Of a stretch of DNA of 64,000 bases, positions 27,212-35,829 are shown piece after piece; within the stretch, counting starts at the first letter, position 1; the number at the start of each line of letters is the position of its first letter. The notes beneath the pieces are model-generated. The model was not told where the DNA came from. It did no database searches and was given only the letters and a program-made list of their open reading frames with translations. Origin of the DNA: Rhodoferax fermentans (GTDB taxonomy: Bacteria; Pseudomonadota; Gammaproteobacteria; Burkholderiales; Burkholderiaceae_C). The position numbers and the translations under genes were made by a program. The stretch covers positions 1-64,000 of the forward strand of contig NZ_MTJN01000002.1 of NCBI RefSeq assembly GCF_002017865.1, given 5' to 3'.

Positions 27212-27230
27212 GCCCTTATTGAATAAGGGC
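27212..27230. repeat. REP-like palindrome, copy 4
   Basis: GCCCTTATT (27212-27220) and AATAAGGGC (27222-27230) are a perfect 9-bp inverted repeat around a single G. It lies between the agmatinase relic and gabD. Confidence 0.8.
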
Positions 27231-27264
27231 TAGATCCGCATTTTTTATACATTCAGGAGTTTTC

Positions 27265-28743
27265 ATGTCAACCACGCTTTCCCCTCTGTCCCAGCTCAAA
27301 GACCCCAGCCTGCTCAAGACGGACGCCTTGGTTAACGGCACCTGGGTCACGGGTGCCGGCCGCTTTGATGTGCTCGACCCCGCCACCGGCCAGAAATTGG
27401 CCGACGTGGCCAACCTGGGCGCGTTGGATGCCGAAGCCGCCATCGCCGCCGCCAATGCGGCCTGGCCAGCCTGGCGCAGCAAAACTGCCAAGGAACGCAG
27501 CATCATCCTGCGCAAATGGTTTGATTTGCTCATGGCCAACCAGGACGATCTGGGCCGCATCATGACCGCCGAACAAGGCAAACCCCTGCCCGAGGCCAAG
27601 GGTGAAGTCGCCTACGCCGCGAGTTTTGTGGAATGGTTTGCCGAAGAAGCCAAACGGGTCAACGGCGAAACCCTGCCCCAGTTCGACAACAACCGCCGTT
27701 TGCTGGTATTGCGCCAACCGATTGGGGTGTGCGCTGCGATCACGCCCTGGAATTTCCCGATTGCAATGATCACGCGCAAGGTGGCCCCGGCCCTGGCTGC
27801 GGGTTGTACCGTGGTCATCAAACCGGCCGAACTTACTCCCTTGACCGCACTGGCCGCCGCCGAACTGGCGATCCGCGCGGGCATCCCGGCCGGTGTGCTC
27901 AACATGGTCACCGCCGACGCCGACAACTCGATTGCGGTGGGCAAGGTCTTGTGTGCCAGCGACATCGTGCGCCACATCAGCTTCACCGGCTCCACCGAAG
28001 TCGGTCGTATCCTGATGGCACAGTCCGCCCCCACGGTCAAAAAAATGTCGCTCGAACTCGGCGGCAATGCACCGTTCATCGTGTTTGACGATGCCGACAT
28101 TGACAGCGCAGTGGAAGGCGCTTTTGCCAGCAAATACCGCAACGCCGGCCAGACCTGTGTCTGCTCCAACCGGATCTATGTGCAGGCCGGTGTCTACGAC
28201 GCGTTCGTGGCCAAATTTGCGGCCAAGGTCAAGACCGCCAAGGTGGGCAACGGCTTTGACGACGGTGTCAACCAGGGCCCGCTGATCGAAGAAGCCGCGC
28301 TGCAAAAGGTGGAGCGCCATGTGCAGGATGCATTGGCCAAAGGTGGCCGACTGGTGGCCGGTGGCAAGCGACTCACCGGGCAGTTCTTCGAGCCCACCGT
28401 GGTGGCTGATGCCACGGCTGACATGTTGTGCGCCCGAGAAGAGACGTTTGGCCCGTTTGCCCCGGTGTTCAAGTTCAACACCGAGCAGGAAGCCATTGAC
28501 GCAGCCAACGCCACTGAATTCGGCCTGGCCAGTTATTTCTATACCCGAGACGTCGGACGCATCTGGCGCGTCAGCGAAGCGCTGGAATACGGCATGGTCG
28601 GTGCCAATGTTGGCATTCTGGCGACCGAACACGTGCCTTTTGGTGGTGTCAAACAGTCCGGCCTGGGTCGTGAAGGCTCACACCACGGCATGGATGATTA
28701 CGTGGAAATCAAGTACCTGTGTATTGGGGACATCCTGAAGTAA
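27265..28743 (+). CDS. gabD: Succinate-semialdehyde dehydrogenase (NAD(P)+)
   Basis: A 492-aa aldehyde dehydrogenase oxidising succinate semialdehyde to succinate, the step after GabT. Visible are the NAD-binding TPWNFPIAMITRKVAPALAA segment (about residues 160-179), the general base Glu in SLELGGNAPFIVFDDAD (about 265) and the catalytic Cys in RNAGQTCVCSNRIYVQ (about 298). The end VKQSGLGREGSHHGMDDYVE is typical of GabD. A GGAG site precedes ATG 27265. It completes the GABA to succinate route. Confidence 0.93.
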   Translation: MSTTLSPLSQLKDPSLLKTDALVNGTWVTGAGRFDVLDPATGQKLADVANLGALDAEAAIAAANAAWPAWRSKTAKERSIILRKWFDLLMANQDDLGRIMTAEQGKPLPEAKGEVAYAASFVEWFAEEAKRVNGETLPQFDNNRRLLVLRQPIGVCAAITPWNFPIAMITRKVAPALAAGCTVVIKPAELTPLTALAAAELAIRAGIPAGVLNMVTADADNSIAVGKVLCASDIVRHISFTGSTEVGRILMAQSAPTVKKMSLELGGNAPFIVFDDADIDSAVEGAFASKYRNAGQTCVCSNRIYVQAGVYDAFVAKFAAKVKTAKVGNGFDDGVNQGPLIEEAALQKVERHVQDALAKGGRLVAGGKRLTGQFFEPTVVADATADMLCAREETFGPFAPVFKFNTEQEAIDAANATEFGLASYFYTRDVGRIWRVSEALEYGMVGANVGILATEHVPFGGVKQSGLGREGSHHGMDDYVEIKYLCIGDILK

Positions 28744-28787
28744 ACACCGAGCTTGCCAACCCGTTGGGCCAGCCGGGAGCATGGGCG

Positions 28788-29588
28788 TTATTGCAGACCC
28801 TGGCGGGTGTTGGCGTGGCGAACCTTGGCAAACAAAACCACTTGGGTGGGTACCTCCTGTGTGCCAAAACGTGTTTTGTAACGGGACAGGAAAGATCGGT
28901 AGAGCCCGTACTTGAAGTAGATGCCCGCGCCCGAAGTTGTGCTGCCAGTGGTCTCGTATCGGAGGTCACCGTTGACGTAGACCCTGAAAAACCCGTCGAG
29001 CTTGTCCCACTTGGCATGCACCTCGATGTGATGCCAGCGCCCGAGCAAATCGTCCTGACTGATCAGCGGCACGTGCTCGGTGCTGTGGCCAAAATTCTTG
29101 TCGATCAGCAAACCACCGGCATCGTTCTGAAACATGAACGCGGGTGATCTGCTGTTACGCTGGTGAAATTGCCCGAAGGCCACTTTGGCCGGATAAATAT
29201 TGGGATGGTTGGGCGGCAGATAAAAAGACCAGCCATACCAGTATTCGCTGCCGAGTGGCGCACTGCCGTTTTCGGACAGCTCCGAGCGTTCACGGTCACT
29301 GTCGCAGTCCGACCAGCCGGGTTGCGCGCCACAGTCACCCGACCTGACTTCAAACCGCTCGACCTTGGCGCTGGGCGCACCAGCGGTGTTGTCTTCCACC
29401 AGCGTGTAGCCATAAGCCGAGGTGTTCAAACTGCGCTTGAAGGACCAGGGGGCCAACTCCTGGGCCTGCGCAGTCAAAGTACAAATGACAAACAGCCCGA
29501 TTGCCAAACAGGTGATCCAACAGTTCGGTCTCACGGTGGCGCTGCTGTCAAGCGTTGGCTGTGGTGTGTGGTGCTGTTTCAAAATCAC
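28788..29588 (-). CDS. Secreted polysaccharide lyase, heparin lyase I-like
   Basis: A 266-aa exported protein. The N-terminus has a hydrophobic stretch ending in AQAQ (CLAIGLFVICTLTAQAQ), fitting a signal peptide. The mature part is a beta-jelly-roll like heparin lyase I/PL13-type and related lyases: RSELSENGSAPLGSEYWYGW with W/Y/R substrate-groove residues, FGQFHQRNSRSPAFMF, and GRWHHIEVHAKWDKLDGFFR. It is convergent with gabD. The substrate is unknown. It could equally be a glycosidase-like lectin fold; catalytic residues were not verified. Confidence 0.65.
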   Translation of the reverse strand: MILKQHHTPQPTLDSSATVRPNCWITCLAIGLFVICTLTAQAQELAPWSFKRSLNTSAYGYTLVEDNTAGAPSAKVERFEVRSGDCGAQPGWSDCDSDRERSELSENGSAPLGSEYWYGWSFYLPPNHPNIYPAKVAFGQFHQRNSRSPAFMFQNDAGGLLIDKNFGHSTEHVPLISQDDLLGRWHHIEVHAKWDKLDGFFRVYVNGDLRYETTGSTTSGAGIYFKYGLYRSFLSRYKTRFGTQEVPTQVVLFAKVRHANTRQGLQ

Positions 29589-29641
29589 ATCAACAGGTTT
29601 GCTTGGGTGCCCCGCACTTGGGGGTTAAAATACCGGAGTAC

Positions 29642-29715
29642 GCGGGTGTAGTTCAATGGTAGAACGGCAGCTTCCCAAGCTTCATACGAGGGTTCGATTC
29701 CCTTCACCCGCTCCA
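29642..29715 (+). tRNA. tRNA-Gly (anticodon CCC)
   Basis: 74 bases with encoded CCA. Acceptor GCGGGTG pairs with CACCCGC, the D-arm contains GTTCAATGGTAGAAC, the T-arm reads GGGTTCGATTCCC, and the anticodon loop TTCCCAA gives CCC, as in E. coli glyU. One mismatch (C against T) is present in the anticodon stem (GCAGC against GCTTC, expected GCTGC). A P4-type integrase lies 880 bases downstream, so this tRNA may be the attachment site of the following element. Confidence 0.9.
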
Positions 29716-30239
29716 CATCTAGATAAGTCATTGATTTCAATTAAGAAAACAAGATTTTACACCGTGGCTACAGCTCACTTATACAAAGGTGCGCTGTGCA
29801 AAATCGCTTTCATCAGGCACCTGCGTTACCAGAACAACGGTGAAGGTCGCCAGAATCTTCAGGCCGAAGTCGCGCAACGCTTGCGTACCCTGACCGGCCG
29901 CGATTGACCGCCCCCGGTGTTCTTGCGTATTTCGGCCAAAGAAGCCACTTTAGCCAGAGCAAGACCGTCATCAGTTTCGACTTAAAAAGGCCAGCCAGCG
30001 GTTTCGATCGAATGAAGCTACCCGATGCGGCGAGCCAACGATGTCACCGGTTATGGCGCCTAGCATTGAAAACATTCCTAGGTTTCTGATTTTTCGGTTC
30101 TGCAGCTCAGTCCAGGTTGACTTGGTGTTGCCAAGACCAAACTTCAACATGCTGGCAATCCTGGAGCAACAAAGTCAAGTTGCCAGTCAGAATTTAGAAC
30201 TTTTTTACTCCGCGGATTGACGCAGTGCATGCCAGCAGC
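29716..30239. other. Gene-poor junction between tRNA-Gly and integrase
   Basis: Nothing here is supported as a gene. Bases about 29760-29907 read as a short open frame ending RYQNNGEGRQNLQAEVAQRL, which looks like the tail of some lost gene, and 29925-29970 has a transposon-like CGGCCAAAGAAGCCACTTT stretch. It looks like debris of earlier insertions next to the tRNA. Confidence 0.4.
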
Positions 30240-30302
30240 GGTTGGGACAACGGTTGGCATAGCCCCAGCTTCGAACACGGTTGGGACAATGGTTGGGACA
30301 AT
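30239..30302. repeat. Direct repeats GGTTGGGACAA upstream of integrase
   Basis: Three perfect 11-mers GGTTGGGACAA at 30240-30250, 30279-30289 and 30291-30301, plus a partial copy (CGGTTGG) at 30251. The last two are 12 bases apart. Iterated sites 300 bases upstream of an integrase resemble arm-type integrase or AlpA/Xis sites. Confidence 0.7.
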
Positions 30303-30320
30303 GGAGCGATTAGACGACAA

Positions 30321-30402
30321 CAAAGAAAAAGGACTTAGGGCATTTCTGCTCTAAGTCCTTGATTTTATTGGTGTGAAAGGATTCGAACCTTCTACCCCTT
30401 GC
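30321..30402 (-). other. tRNA T-arm-like sequence and terminator hairpin on the minus strand
   Basis: On the minus strand, AAGGTTCGAATCCTT (30377-30391) is a canonical T-arm stem-loop. It is followed by TTCACACCA and then a 10-bp hairpin (AAGGACTTAG, 30329-30338, with its complement at 30351-30360) and a T-rich run, which is a terminator. No D- or anticodon arm is found upstream, so only the 3' end of a tRNA-like gene is present, as expected for an att duplicate. The acceptor end is not canonical with an encoded CCA, so chance similarity is possible. Confidence 0.45.
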
Positions 30403-30594
30403 ACCCCATACAAGAAATTTCACGTTTTTTGCCGTCCAATAGCATTCAGGAAAACACATTTCTTCTTTACAAATCAATAGCTTGTGAACTTTCACCGTCC
30501 AAAGCCATCCAAGCACATACAATGAAATCCGCCGAGAAACGGCAACCGAACGGCAACCAGGAATTAGAGTTTTGTTTCATGCAAGGGGTAGTTG

Positions 30595-31956
30595 ATGGGC
30601 ATTATCACTGACCGACAGATGCAGGCAACGGCCACCACAGGTGATGTATGGATCACCGAAGACGGCCCGCGCGGTGCTGGTCGGTTCCTGGCACGCATCA
30701 CCTCCCGAGGTGAGCGTGCCTTCTATTTCCGCTACACCACCAGCGACGGAAACCGCGACACCCTGCCCATTGGCACCTATGACCCCAAAGGTGCCGTTGG
30801 ACTGAAGTTGGGTGAAGCCCGGGCCATGGCAGGCCAGTGGTCCAAGATATACCAGTCTGGCATCAAAGACCTGCGGCGTCACTTTGCGAAAGTGGAGGCT
30901 GACAAGATTGCAGCCACACAAGCGCTTCAAGTCCAGGTGGATCTTGATACCAAAAAAACGCAGCTGGAGCAGCAACGTCGCCTGACTATTCGTCAGCTGT
31001 TTGACCGTTGGGCAGCCACGGAACTGACGCCCCATCTGCGCACTGATGGCAAACGAAGCGGCAGAAAGGACGGCGGCCAATACAGTCGCGAACAATTTGA
31101 ACGACGCATATTTCCAGCTCTGGGGGACGTCGCTGCCGTCGAGGTGCGTAAAGCAGACCTGCTGGCCATATTGGATGCCGTCAAGGCGGAAGGCAAATTG
31201 CGCACTTGCAATGTACTGTTGACTGACTTGAAGCAGATGTTCCACTTTGCCCTGGCGCGCGAAATCGTTGATCGCAATCCCCTCGATACGATCACCAAAC
31301 GCCAAGCGGGTGGCGCAGAAACTGAACGTGAAAGGGTCTTGTCTGTTGACGAAATCTCAGCTTTGGCCAAGCAACTGCCAAAGGCCAACATGGGCGCACG
31401 CAGCGAACTTGCTATATGGATCGTTCTGGCGACAGGCTGCCGTGTTGGCGAACTCATGAATGCCCAGTGGTCAGATATCGACATGGTGGCACGCACTTGG
31501 CATCTGCCGGACACAAAAAACCAGCGACCACATACGATCCACCTGAGTGACTTTGCTCTGGAAAAATTCGCCTCTCTCCAAGCCTACCGGGAGAGCGTAC
31601 CGTGGGTTTTCCCCAATACAAAAAGCACCAGCCCTGTTTGCGTCAAGTCTTTTGGCAAACAACTTGCCGACCGTCAACGCACTCCGGACAAGCGCCTGAT
31701 GAATCGTACTGCGGCCACCGATTCGCTCATTTTGTCCGGAGGCAAATGGACTGCTCATGATCTTCGGCGAACGGCTGCCACATTGATGGCCGGTTTAGGT
31801 ATTGGCAGCGATGTGATCGATGAATGCCTGAACCACATGATTCAAAGTCGTGTCACTCGTATTTACATACGTGACCGTCGTGAAAGCGAACAAGCACGAG
31901 CGTTCGACACTTTGGGTGTCAAGCTTACGCAATTGTCAGCAGTTGTCCACGTATGA
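30595..31956 (+). CDS. P4-type tyrosine integrase
   Basis: A 453-aa integrase. ATG 30595 is preferred because AAGGGG lies seven bases upstream; the frame also opens one codon earlier at TTG. The N-terminal DUF4102-like arm-binding region includes FYFRYTTSDGNRDTLPIGTY, the core-binding domain is at about residues 130-235 and the catalytic domain at about 250-435. The catalytic Arg is in ATGCRVGELMNAQW, the H-x-x-R box in AHDLRRTAATLM, the second His position is taken by NHMIQSRVTRIYI and its Tyr is the nucleophile. It probably integrates and excises the element that follows. Confidence 0.9.
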   Translation: MGIITDRQMQATATTGDVWITEDGPRGAGRFLARITSRGERAFYFRYTTSDGNRDTLPIGTYDPKGAVGLKLGEARAMAGQWSKIYQSGIKDLRRHFAKVEADKIAATQALQVQVDLDTKKTQLEQQRRLTIRQLFDRWAATELTPHLRTDGKRSGRKDGGQYSREQFERRIFPALGDVAAVEVRKADLLAILDAVKAEGKLRTCNVLLTDLKQMFHFALAREIVDRNPLDTITKRQAGGAETERERVLSVDEISALAKQLPKANMGARSELAIWIVLATGCRVGELMNAQWSDIDMVARTWHLPDTKNQRPHTIHLSDFALEKFASLQAYRESVPWVFPNTKSTSPVCVKSFGKQLADRQRTPDKRLMNRTAATDSLILSGGKWTAHDLRRTAATLMAGLGIGSDVIDECLNHMIQSRVTRIYIRDRRESEQARAFDTLGVKLTQLSAVVHV

Positions 31957-32078
31957 CCAACTGTCTTGCGTCAATCAAGCATCGCTCCGATTCTCTCTGT
32001 GCACGCACAAGACCTGCAAAGCCATCTCTCTTGACGAGATGGATCGCGCTGTTCCCTAGGTTCACTTGTTGAACCTCA

Positions 32079-33090
32079 TTGCTCCACATTGCCCAGAGGG
32101 TCGAAACGGTTGCCCGCCATTTCTCTGGAGGTGATGCTGCGCACCCACTTTCTGCAGCAATGGTTCAACCTGTTGGACCCAGCGATGGAAGAAGCCTTCT
32201 TCGACATCCCACTATACCGGGAATCTGTGGGTCTGAACGACAACTCCCGCCTGCCCGATGAGAGCACCCCCTGCGCTTTGGACATCTGCTGGAAGAACAC
32301 CGCCTGTCTTCCACGATGCTTGCAGAGGTGAACGCTGTCTTGAGCTAGCGTGGTTTGATGCAAATAGATGGCAGTGTCATTGATGCCACCCTGATTGCAG
32401 CGCCGAGCTCCACCAAAAACAAGGACAAAGCCCGAGATGCACTCCAGCCTGATACGCAACCAACGGCACTTCGGCATGAAGGCACATATTGGCGAGGATG
32501 CCGACCCTAGCTTGGTGCTTACGGTGCGCTACACCAGTGGTCACGCGCATGACATCACCCAAGTCCAGCGCTTTCTGCAAGGACAAGAAACAGCGGTATG
32601 GGCAGATGCCGCGTACCAAGGTGTTCAAAAGCACCCAGGGGCTGCCCCCAAAGTGATTTGGCATGTCGCCATGCGCCCAGGCAAGTACAAACCGCTCAAA
32701 CACGCGGATCAAATGGGAGAAATGTTGAAGCAGGCTGAGAAGCCAAAGGCGGCCAATCGTGCCAAGGTGGAACACCCCTTTTGGGTGAACAAGCGCCAGT
32801 TTGGCTAGATGAAAACCGGTTACCGAGGTTTGAAGAAGAACGCGGCGCAGATCGCCACGCAGTTTGCGCTGTCCAATTTGTGGATGGCGCGTGGCGATTT
32901 GATGGCTGCTCAGGCATGAGTGCGTCTGAAATGGCTCAAGGAGGCCAAAACGGGGTGGAAAAAGTCCCGCACCCCCCGGAAAATGGGGTTCGAATGAGCC
33001 AAACCAGCGTCCAAAACCAGAACGACGACGAGGATCTATGCAGTAACACGTCTGGGTTTGAGTTGTTCAGACCTTCCCTAACGACATTAC
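32079..33090 (+). pseudogene. IS5-family transposase remnant
   Basis: Three out-of-register pieces of one DDE transposase. The start is ISLEVMLRTHFLQQWFNLLD (about 32120). The first catalytic region is GSVIDATLIAAPSSTKNK (about 32365-32420). The second is GMKAHIGEDADPSLVLT to VWADAAYQG (about 32476-32620), and the tail runs YRGLKKNAAQIATQFALSNL (about 32822-32885). A TAG follows RQFG at about 32806 and frames change at least twice, so no active enzyme is made. Clear terminal inverted repeats were not found. It separates the integrase from the rest of the element. Confidence 0.8.
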
Positions 33091-33218
33091 TATGGCTCAA
33101 ATACAACAACGCGATTTTTGATCGCTATCGCGGATTCAGATAGTCCAGAGCATATCAGCAGTGGGTTCGTTGGGCTTCAGCGACACATGTACGAAACATG
33201 GATAAATTAGGAAAAAAT

Positions 33219-33920
33219 ATGAATGCTCTTGAAGCACTTAGGAACAGACAAGAAAAGAAAAATATCTCGAATGCATTGTCAAAAATTTATGAAAAATTAA
33301 ATATTTACTTCATGCAATTAAGATCAACCGGTGATTTCGCAGAATTCAAAAAGATAATAGAAAATAAAATTAATGAAAAATATACAGCAGACGATATGGT
33401 TATAGAATTTTATCCAGAGTATTTAACCCCAAATGGAAGAGATAACGATTTAATGCCAGTAGCTTTCACCACCGCATATTGTATCGAAGCACAAAGAGCA
33501 ATAGAGCAAAACGGAGAAAACAAGAAAGCATGGGAATGCATTTCAAAATCAAATGTATATTTCAATGCAGATCGATTAGAGCAATTAATTAGAAAAAAGT
33601 TAAAAAAAGATAAAACAACCAATGAAATCCGAAGCAAAGGAGGCAAACAAAGGGCCAACAGCTTTAAACTCACAAAAGATGAAATAATTAGATTACTAAA
33701 AATTAGATGCCCTACAGCTGGTTGGAAAAGTATCCCAGATGCAGCCAGATCAATAAAAGGATATGTTTTAGATTTCAATCGAAAAAATCTAATCAATCTG
33801 AGTGAAGTTGGCCTCCTTAATCAAATAATTATTTGGATGCGAAAAGATCATGAAATATCTCCCGCAATCCAATCACTTCTAACCAAGAATATTATTAAAA
33901 CAAAAAGCAAACTGCAGTAA
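33219..33920 (+). CDS. AT-rich orphan protein, unrecognised
   Basis: A 233-aa protein in strongly AT-rich DNA, unlike the GC-rich neighbours on both sides. ATG 33219 has AGGA seven bases upstream; the ORF also opens at 33198. The protein is lysine- and asparagine-rich, mostly helical, without membrane segments. It has two parts: an N-terminal helical region to about residue 115, and a C-terminal region after KGGKQRANSFKLTKDEIIRL that reads like a helix-turn-helix. No family is recognised. It lies convergent with the Rep-like gene of the element. Confidence 0.6.
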   Translation: MNALEALRNRQEKKNISNALSKIYEKLNIYFMQLRSTGDFAEFKKIIENKINEKYTADDMVIEFYPEYLTPNGRDNDLMPVAFTTAYCIEAQRAIEQNGENKKAWECISKSNVYFNADRLEQLIRKKLKKDKTTNEIRSKGGKQRANSFKLTKDEIIRLLKIRCPTAGWKSIPDAARSIKGYVLDFNRKNLINLSEVGLLNQIIIWMRKDHEISPAIQSLLTKNIIKTKSKLQ

Positions 33921-33963
33921 TCCTACAGAGAGAAAGTCAACATTTTCATTCTACCAATCCACA

Positions 33964-35088
33964 CTAGCAAACAATGCGATTAAGGTTACTGGGTTCATAT
34001 TTTCCAATATTTCTTGGTCGGCCTATATTACCTTTCTTAGGCTCAGGCATATTCCCCTTACCAAAAACTCTACCATTGCCAGGAGTTACCATCTTGATGT
34101 AGTAGTCAGTTTTCGTCATATACATTGCAGCTTTTCTAAGGCCTTTTCTTGTATCTGAATCGCCATGACTCACCATTCCAATGCCACATGACTTATAAGA
34201 GGACTTGTTGGCATTGCAGTTCCAATACAATCCTTTGCCATTTGTAATGGTTTTACTCCAATATTCACCGATCATTCGGGCAATAGTAATATCTTCCCGA
34301 ACAATTGATCCATCCAGAAGCAGCAGCATGTGATAGTGGTATGACTTTTCAAGGCCATACTCTAGCTTCCATGCAAAGCCAACCATGCTATTTTTCGGCA
34401 ATGATCTTTTCATGTAAGCCACCAAGGTTTCACGATGCAACTTGACTTCATCGTGCTTGATAGCACCTTCAGTATTAGAAGGCCAGCATTGATCTTTCAA
34501 ATAACCAAAATCAATCCTTAGAACTAACAGTCGAGAATGCTTCTCGAACTGCTTGTCAATGTATTTCACTAATTCTCGATAATTTTTATTTGATGAGCGT
34601 TCAAAGTCATTTATCTTTTTCTTAAATTTGCTGCTATTACCAATCTTTCGGAGTTCACTCACCAATCCGTTTAGCGTATCACAGCGTGCAATTACCTCAT
34701 CACAGCTCATGACATGCGCAAGCCATGGCATCCCAAAAAGATACCGTGCTTCAGCAAGTTTGATGTACAAATCGACATAGGGGTTGAATTGATGCATGGG
34801 ATAATGCTGCTTCAACTCATCAGTATTCATTTTAAGACTATTTATTATTAAATTGCCAATTTTTGCAACGTGAATATAGCTACCATTTTTAAAGCGATTC
34901 TCTTTGACCGAGAAATAGTTCTCGTTTGATTTAATAATTTTATCCACTAGAAACTCCATATTCCAAATGTAACCTGCAAGATCCCATTCACGTGTAATTT
35001 CACGTCGAGTTACCTCATTTGTTTTTGTATAGGCGTAAGTGCTCTCACATAACGCCAAACCAAGTTCATTTCTTAAATTATTATTCAT
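33964..35088 (-). CDS. YfjJ/inovirus Gp2-type replication-like protein
   Basis: A 374-aa protein resembling YagK/YfjJ-Gp2 proteins of satellite prophages and filamentous phages, a distant rolling-circle (HUH) Rep type. The conserved pieces are LVLRIDFGYLKD (about residue 190), SYHYHMLLLLDGS (about 254, the HxH metal motif), RMIGEYWSKTITNGKG and the late YMTKTDYYIK (about 327, tyrosines near the catalytic position). The coding DNA is AT-rich. On the element it would act in replication; direct proof of nicking activity is not visible. Confidence 0.75.
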   Translation of the reverse strand: MNNNLRNELGLALCESTYAYTKTNEVTRREITREWDLAGYIWNMEFLVDKIIKSNENYFSVKENRFKNGSYIHVAKIGNLIINSLKMNTDELKQHYPMHQFNPYVDLYIKLAEARYLFGMPWLAHVMSCDEVIARCDTLNGLVSELRKIGNSSKFKKKINDFERSSNKNYRELVKYIDKQFEKHSRLLVLRIDFGYLKDQCWPSNTEGAIKHDEVKLHRETLVAYMKRSLPKNSMVGFAWKLEYGLEKSYHYHMLLLLDGSIVREDITIARMIGEYWSKTITNGKGLYWNCNANKSSYKSCGIGMVSHGDSDTRKGLRKAAMYMTKTDYYIKMVTPGNGRVFGKGNMPEPKKGNIGRPRNIGKYEPSNLNRIVC

Positions 35089-35367
35089 TAAAGCTTTCTG
35101 ATGAAGGTTAATTTAAACCTGTAATGTATTTGTATATTGTCTTATATTTATTTCTGAAATAAAATGTTGAAAGATATATCTATTTATTATATAAACTACA
35201 AAATTCCTATGAAATTATTGATCGATGTTTATTGATTACTATGAGTAAGGTATCGCTGCCTCAAGCTCATATGTTTTCTGATTAGGATTAAAAAGTTAGT
35301 GCAAAATTCGTCTATTTCCGCACCTCCTTACCTATAGCAGACATAGCTGCTTCAACAGGGTGGCGGA
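35089..35367. other. AT-rich intergenic region between rep-like and alpA genes
   Basis: About 280 very AT-rich bases with no supported ORF. It lies upstream of the Rep-like gene and downstream of alpA, the place where an origin or a rep promoter would be expected. No iterons were identified. Confidence 0.4.
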
Positions 35368-35616
35368 CTACTGACATTTGGTACCCTCCATTGCTGAACT
35401 GGCTGCTATGCGGCCGAGTACCCATTGATTAACAGCGTCAGCGTCAAAACCGATTGCAGATGCTCCCAACTTGAACGGACGCGGAAAATCCTTATCGAAC
35501 CGCGGTGAGGTTATTGTTATTTTTTCGTACAACGAGCTTCTTGATATCTGCAGTCGCTCACAGACCTGTTTTAGACGCAATATTTTTAGATTCGGCGTTG
35601 TTGTTTCTGGTCCCAT
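35368..35616 (-). CDS. AlpA-family transcriptional regulator/excisionase
   Basis: An 82-aa MerR-like winged helix protein. ATG 35616 follows an AGAGAGG site. The helix-turn-helix reads RLKQVCERLQISRSSLYEKI and the wing DFPRPFKLGASAIGFDADAV then NQWVLGRI, which is the AlpA signature. AlpA proteins activate integrase genes or act as excisionases of P4-like elements. The ORF extends to 35811 but the added part is not family-like. Confidence 0.85.
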   Translation of the reverse strand: MGPETTTPNLKILRLKQVCERLQISRSSLYEKITITSPRFDKDFPRPFKLGASAIGFDADAVNQWVLGRIAASSAMEGTKCQ

Positions 35617-35829
35617 TGGATTACCTCTCTGGATGTGATTTGTTGCGTTGAAACCGATTGTTCTCGTTCGTTTCACTCCATTGGTATGGGTGCTGAAAAG
35701 GTTTTTTTTACTTTTAGTACACCTGTGTGTTTTTGACGAAAAGTGTCTGAGGACACATGTCGTGGTGCGCTTTACAGCTTGTCCACGGTGCCATGAGATC
35801 GAAGCCGACACGCCGGAGCTGACCCAACG

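Noticed and set aside
27268..28632. 454-aa minus-strand ORF opposite gabD
   Set aside because: Antisense to a fully conserved dehydrogenase; no family signature.
30239..30302. CRISPR array
   Set aside because: Three short direct repeats without spacer periodicity or cas genes; they fit integrase-site repeats better.
29642..30402. The tRNA-Gly 3' end as a proven att site of the integrase
   Set aside because: No second copy of its 3' end was found in the window, and a different T-arm fragment lies closer to the integrase, so it is reported only as a possibility.
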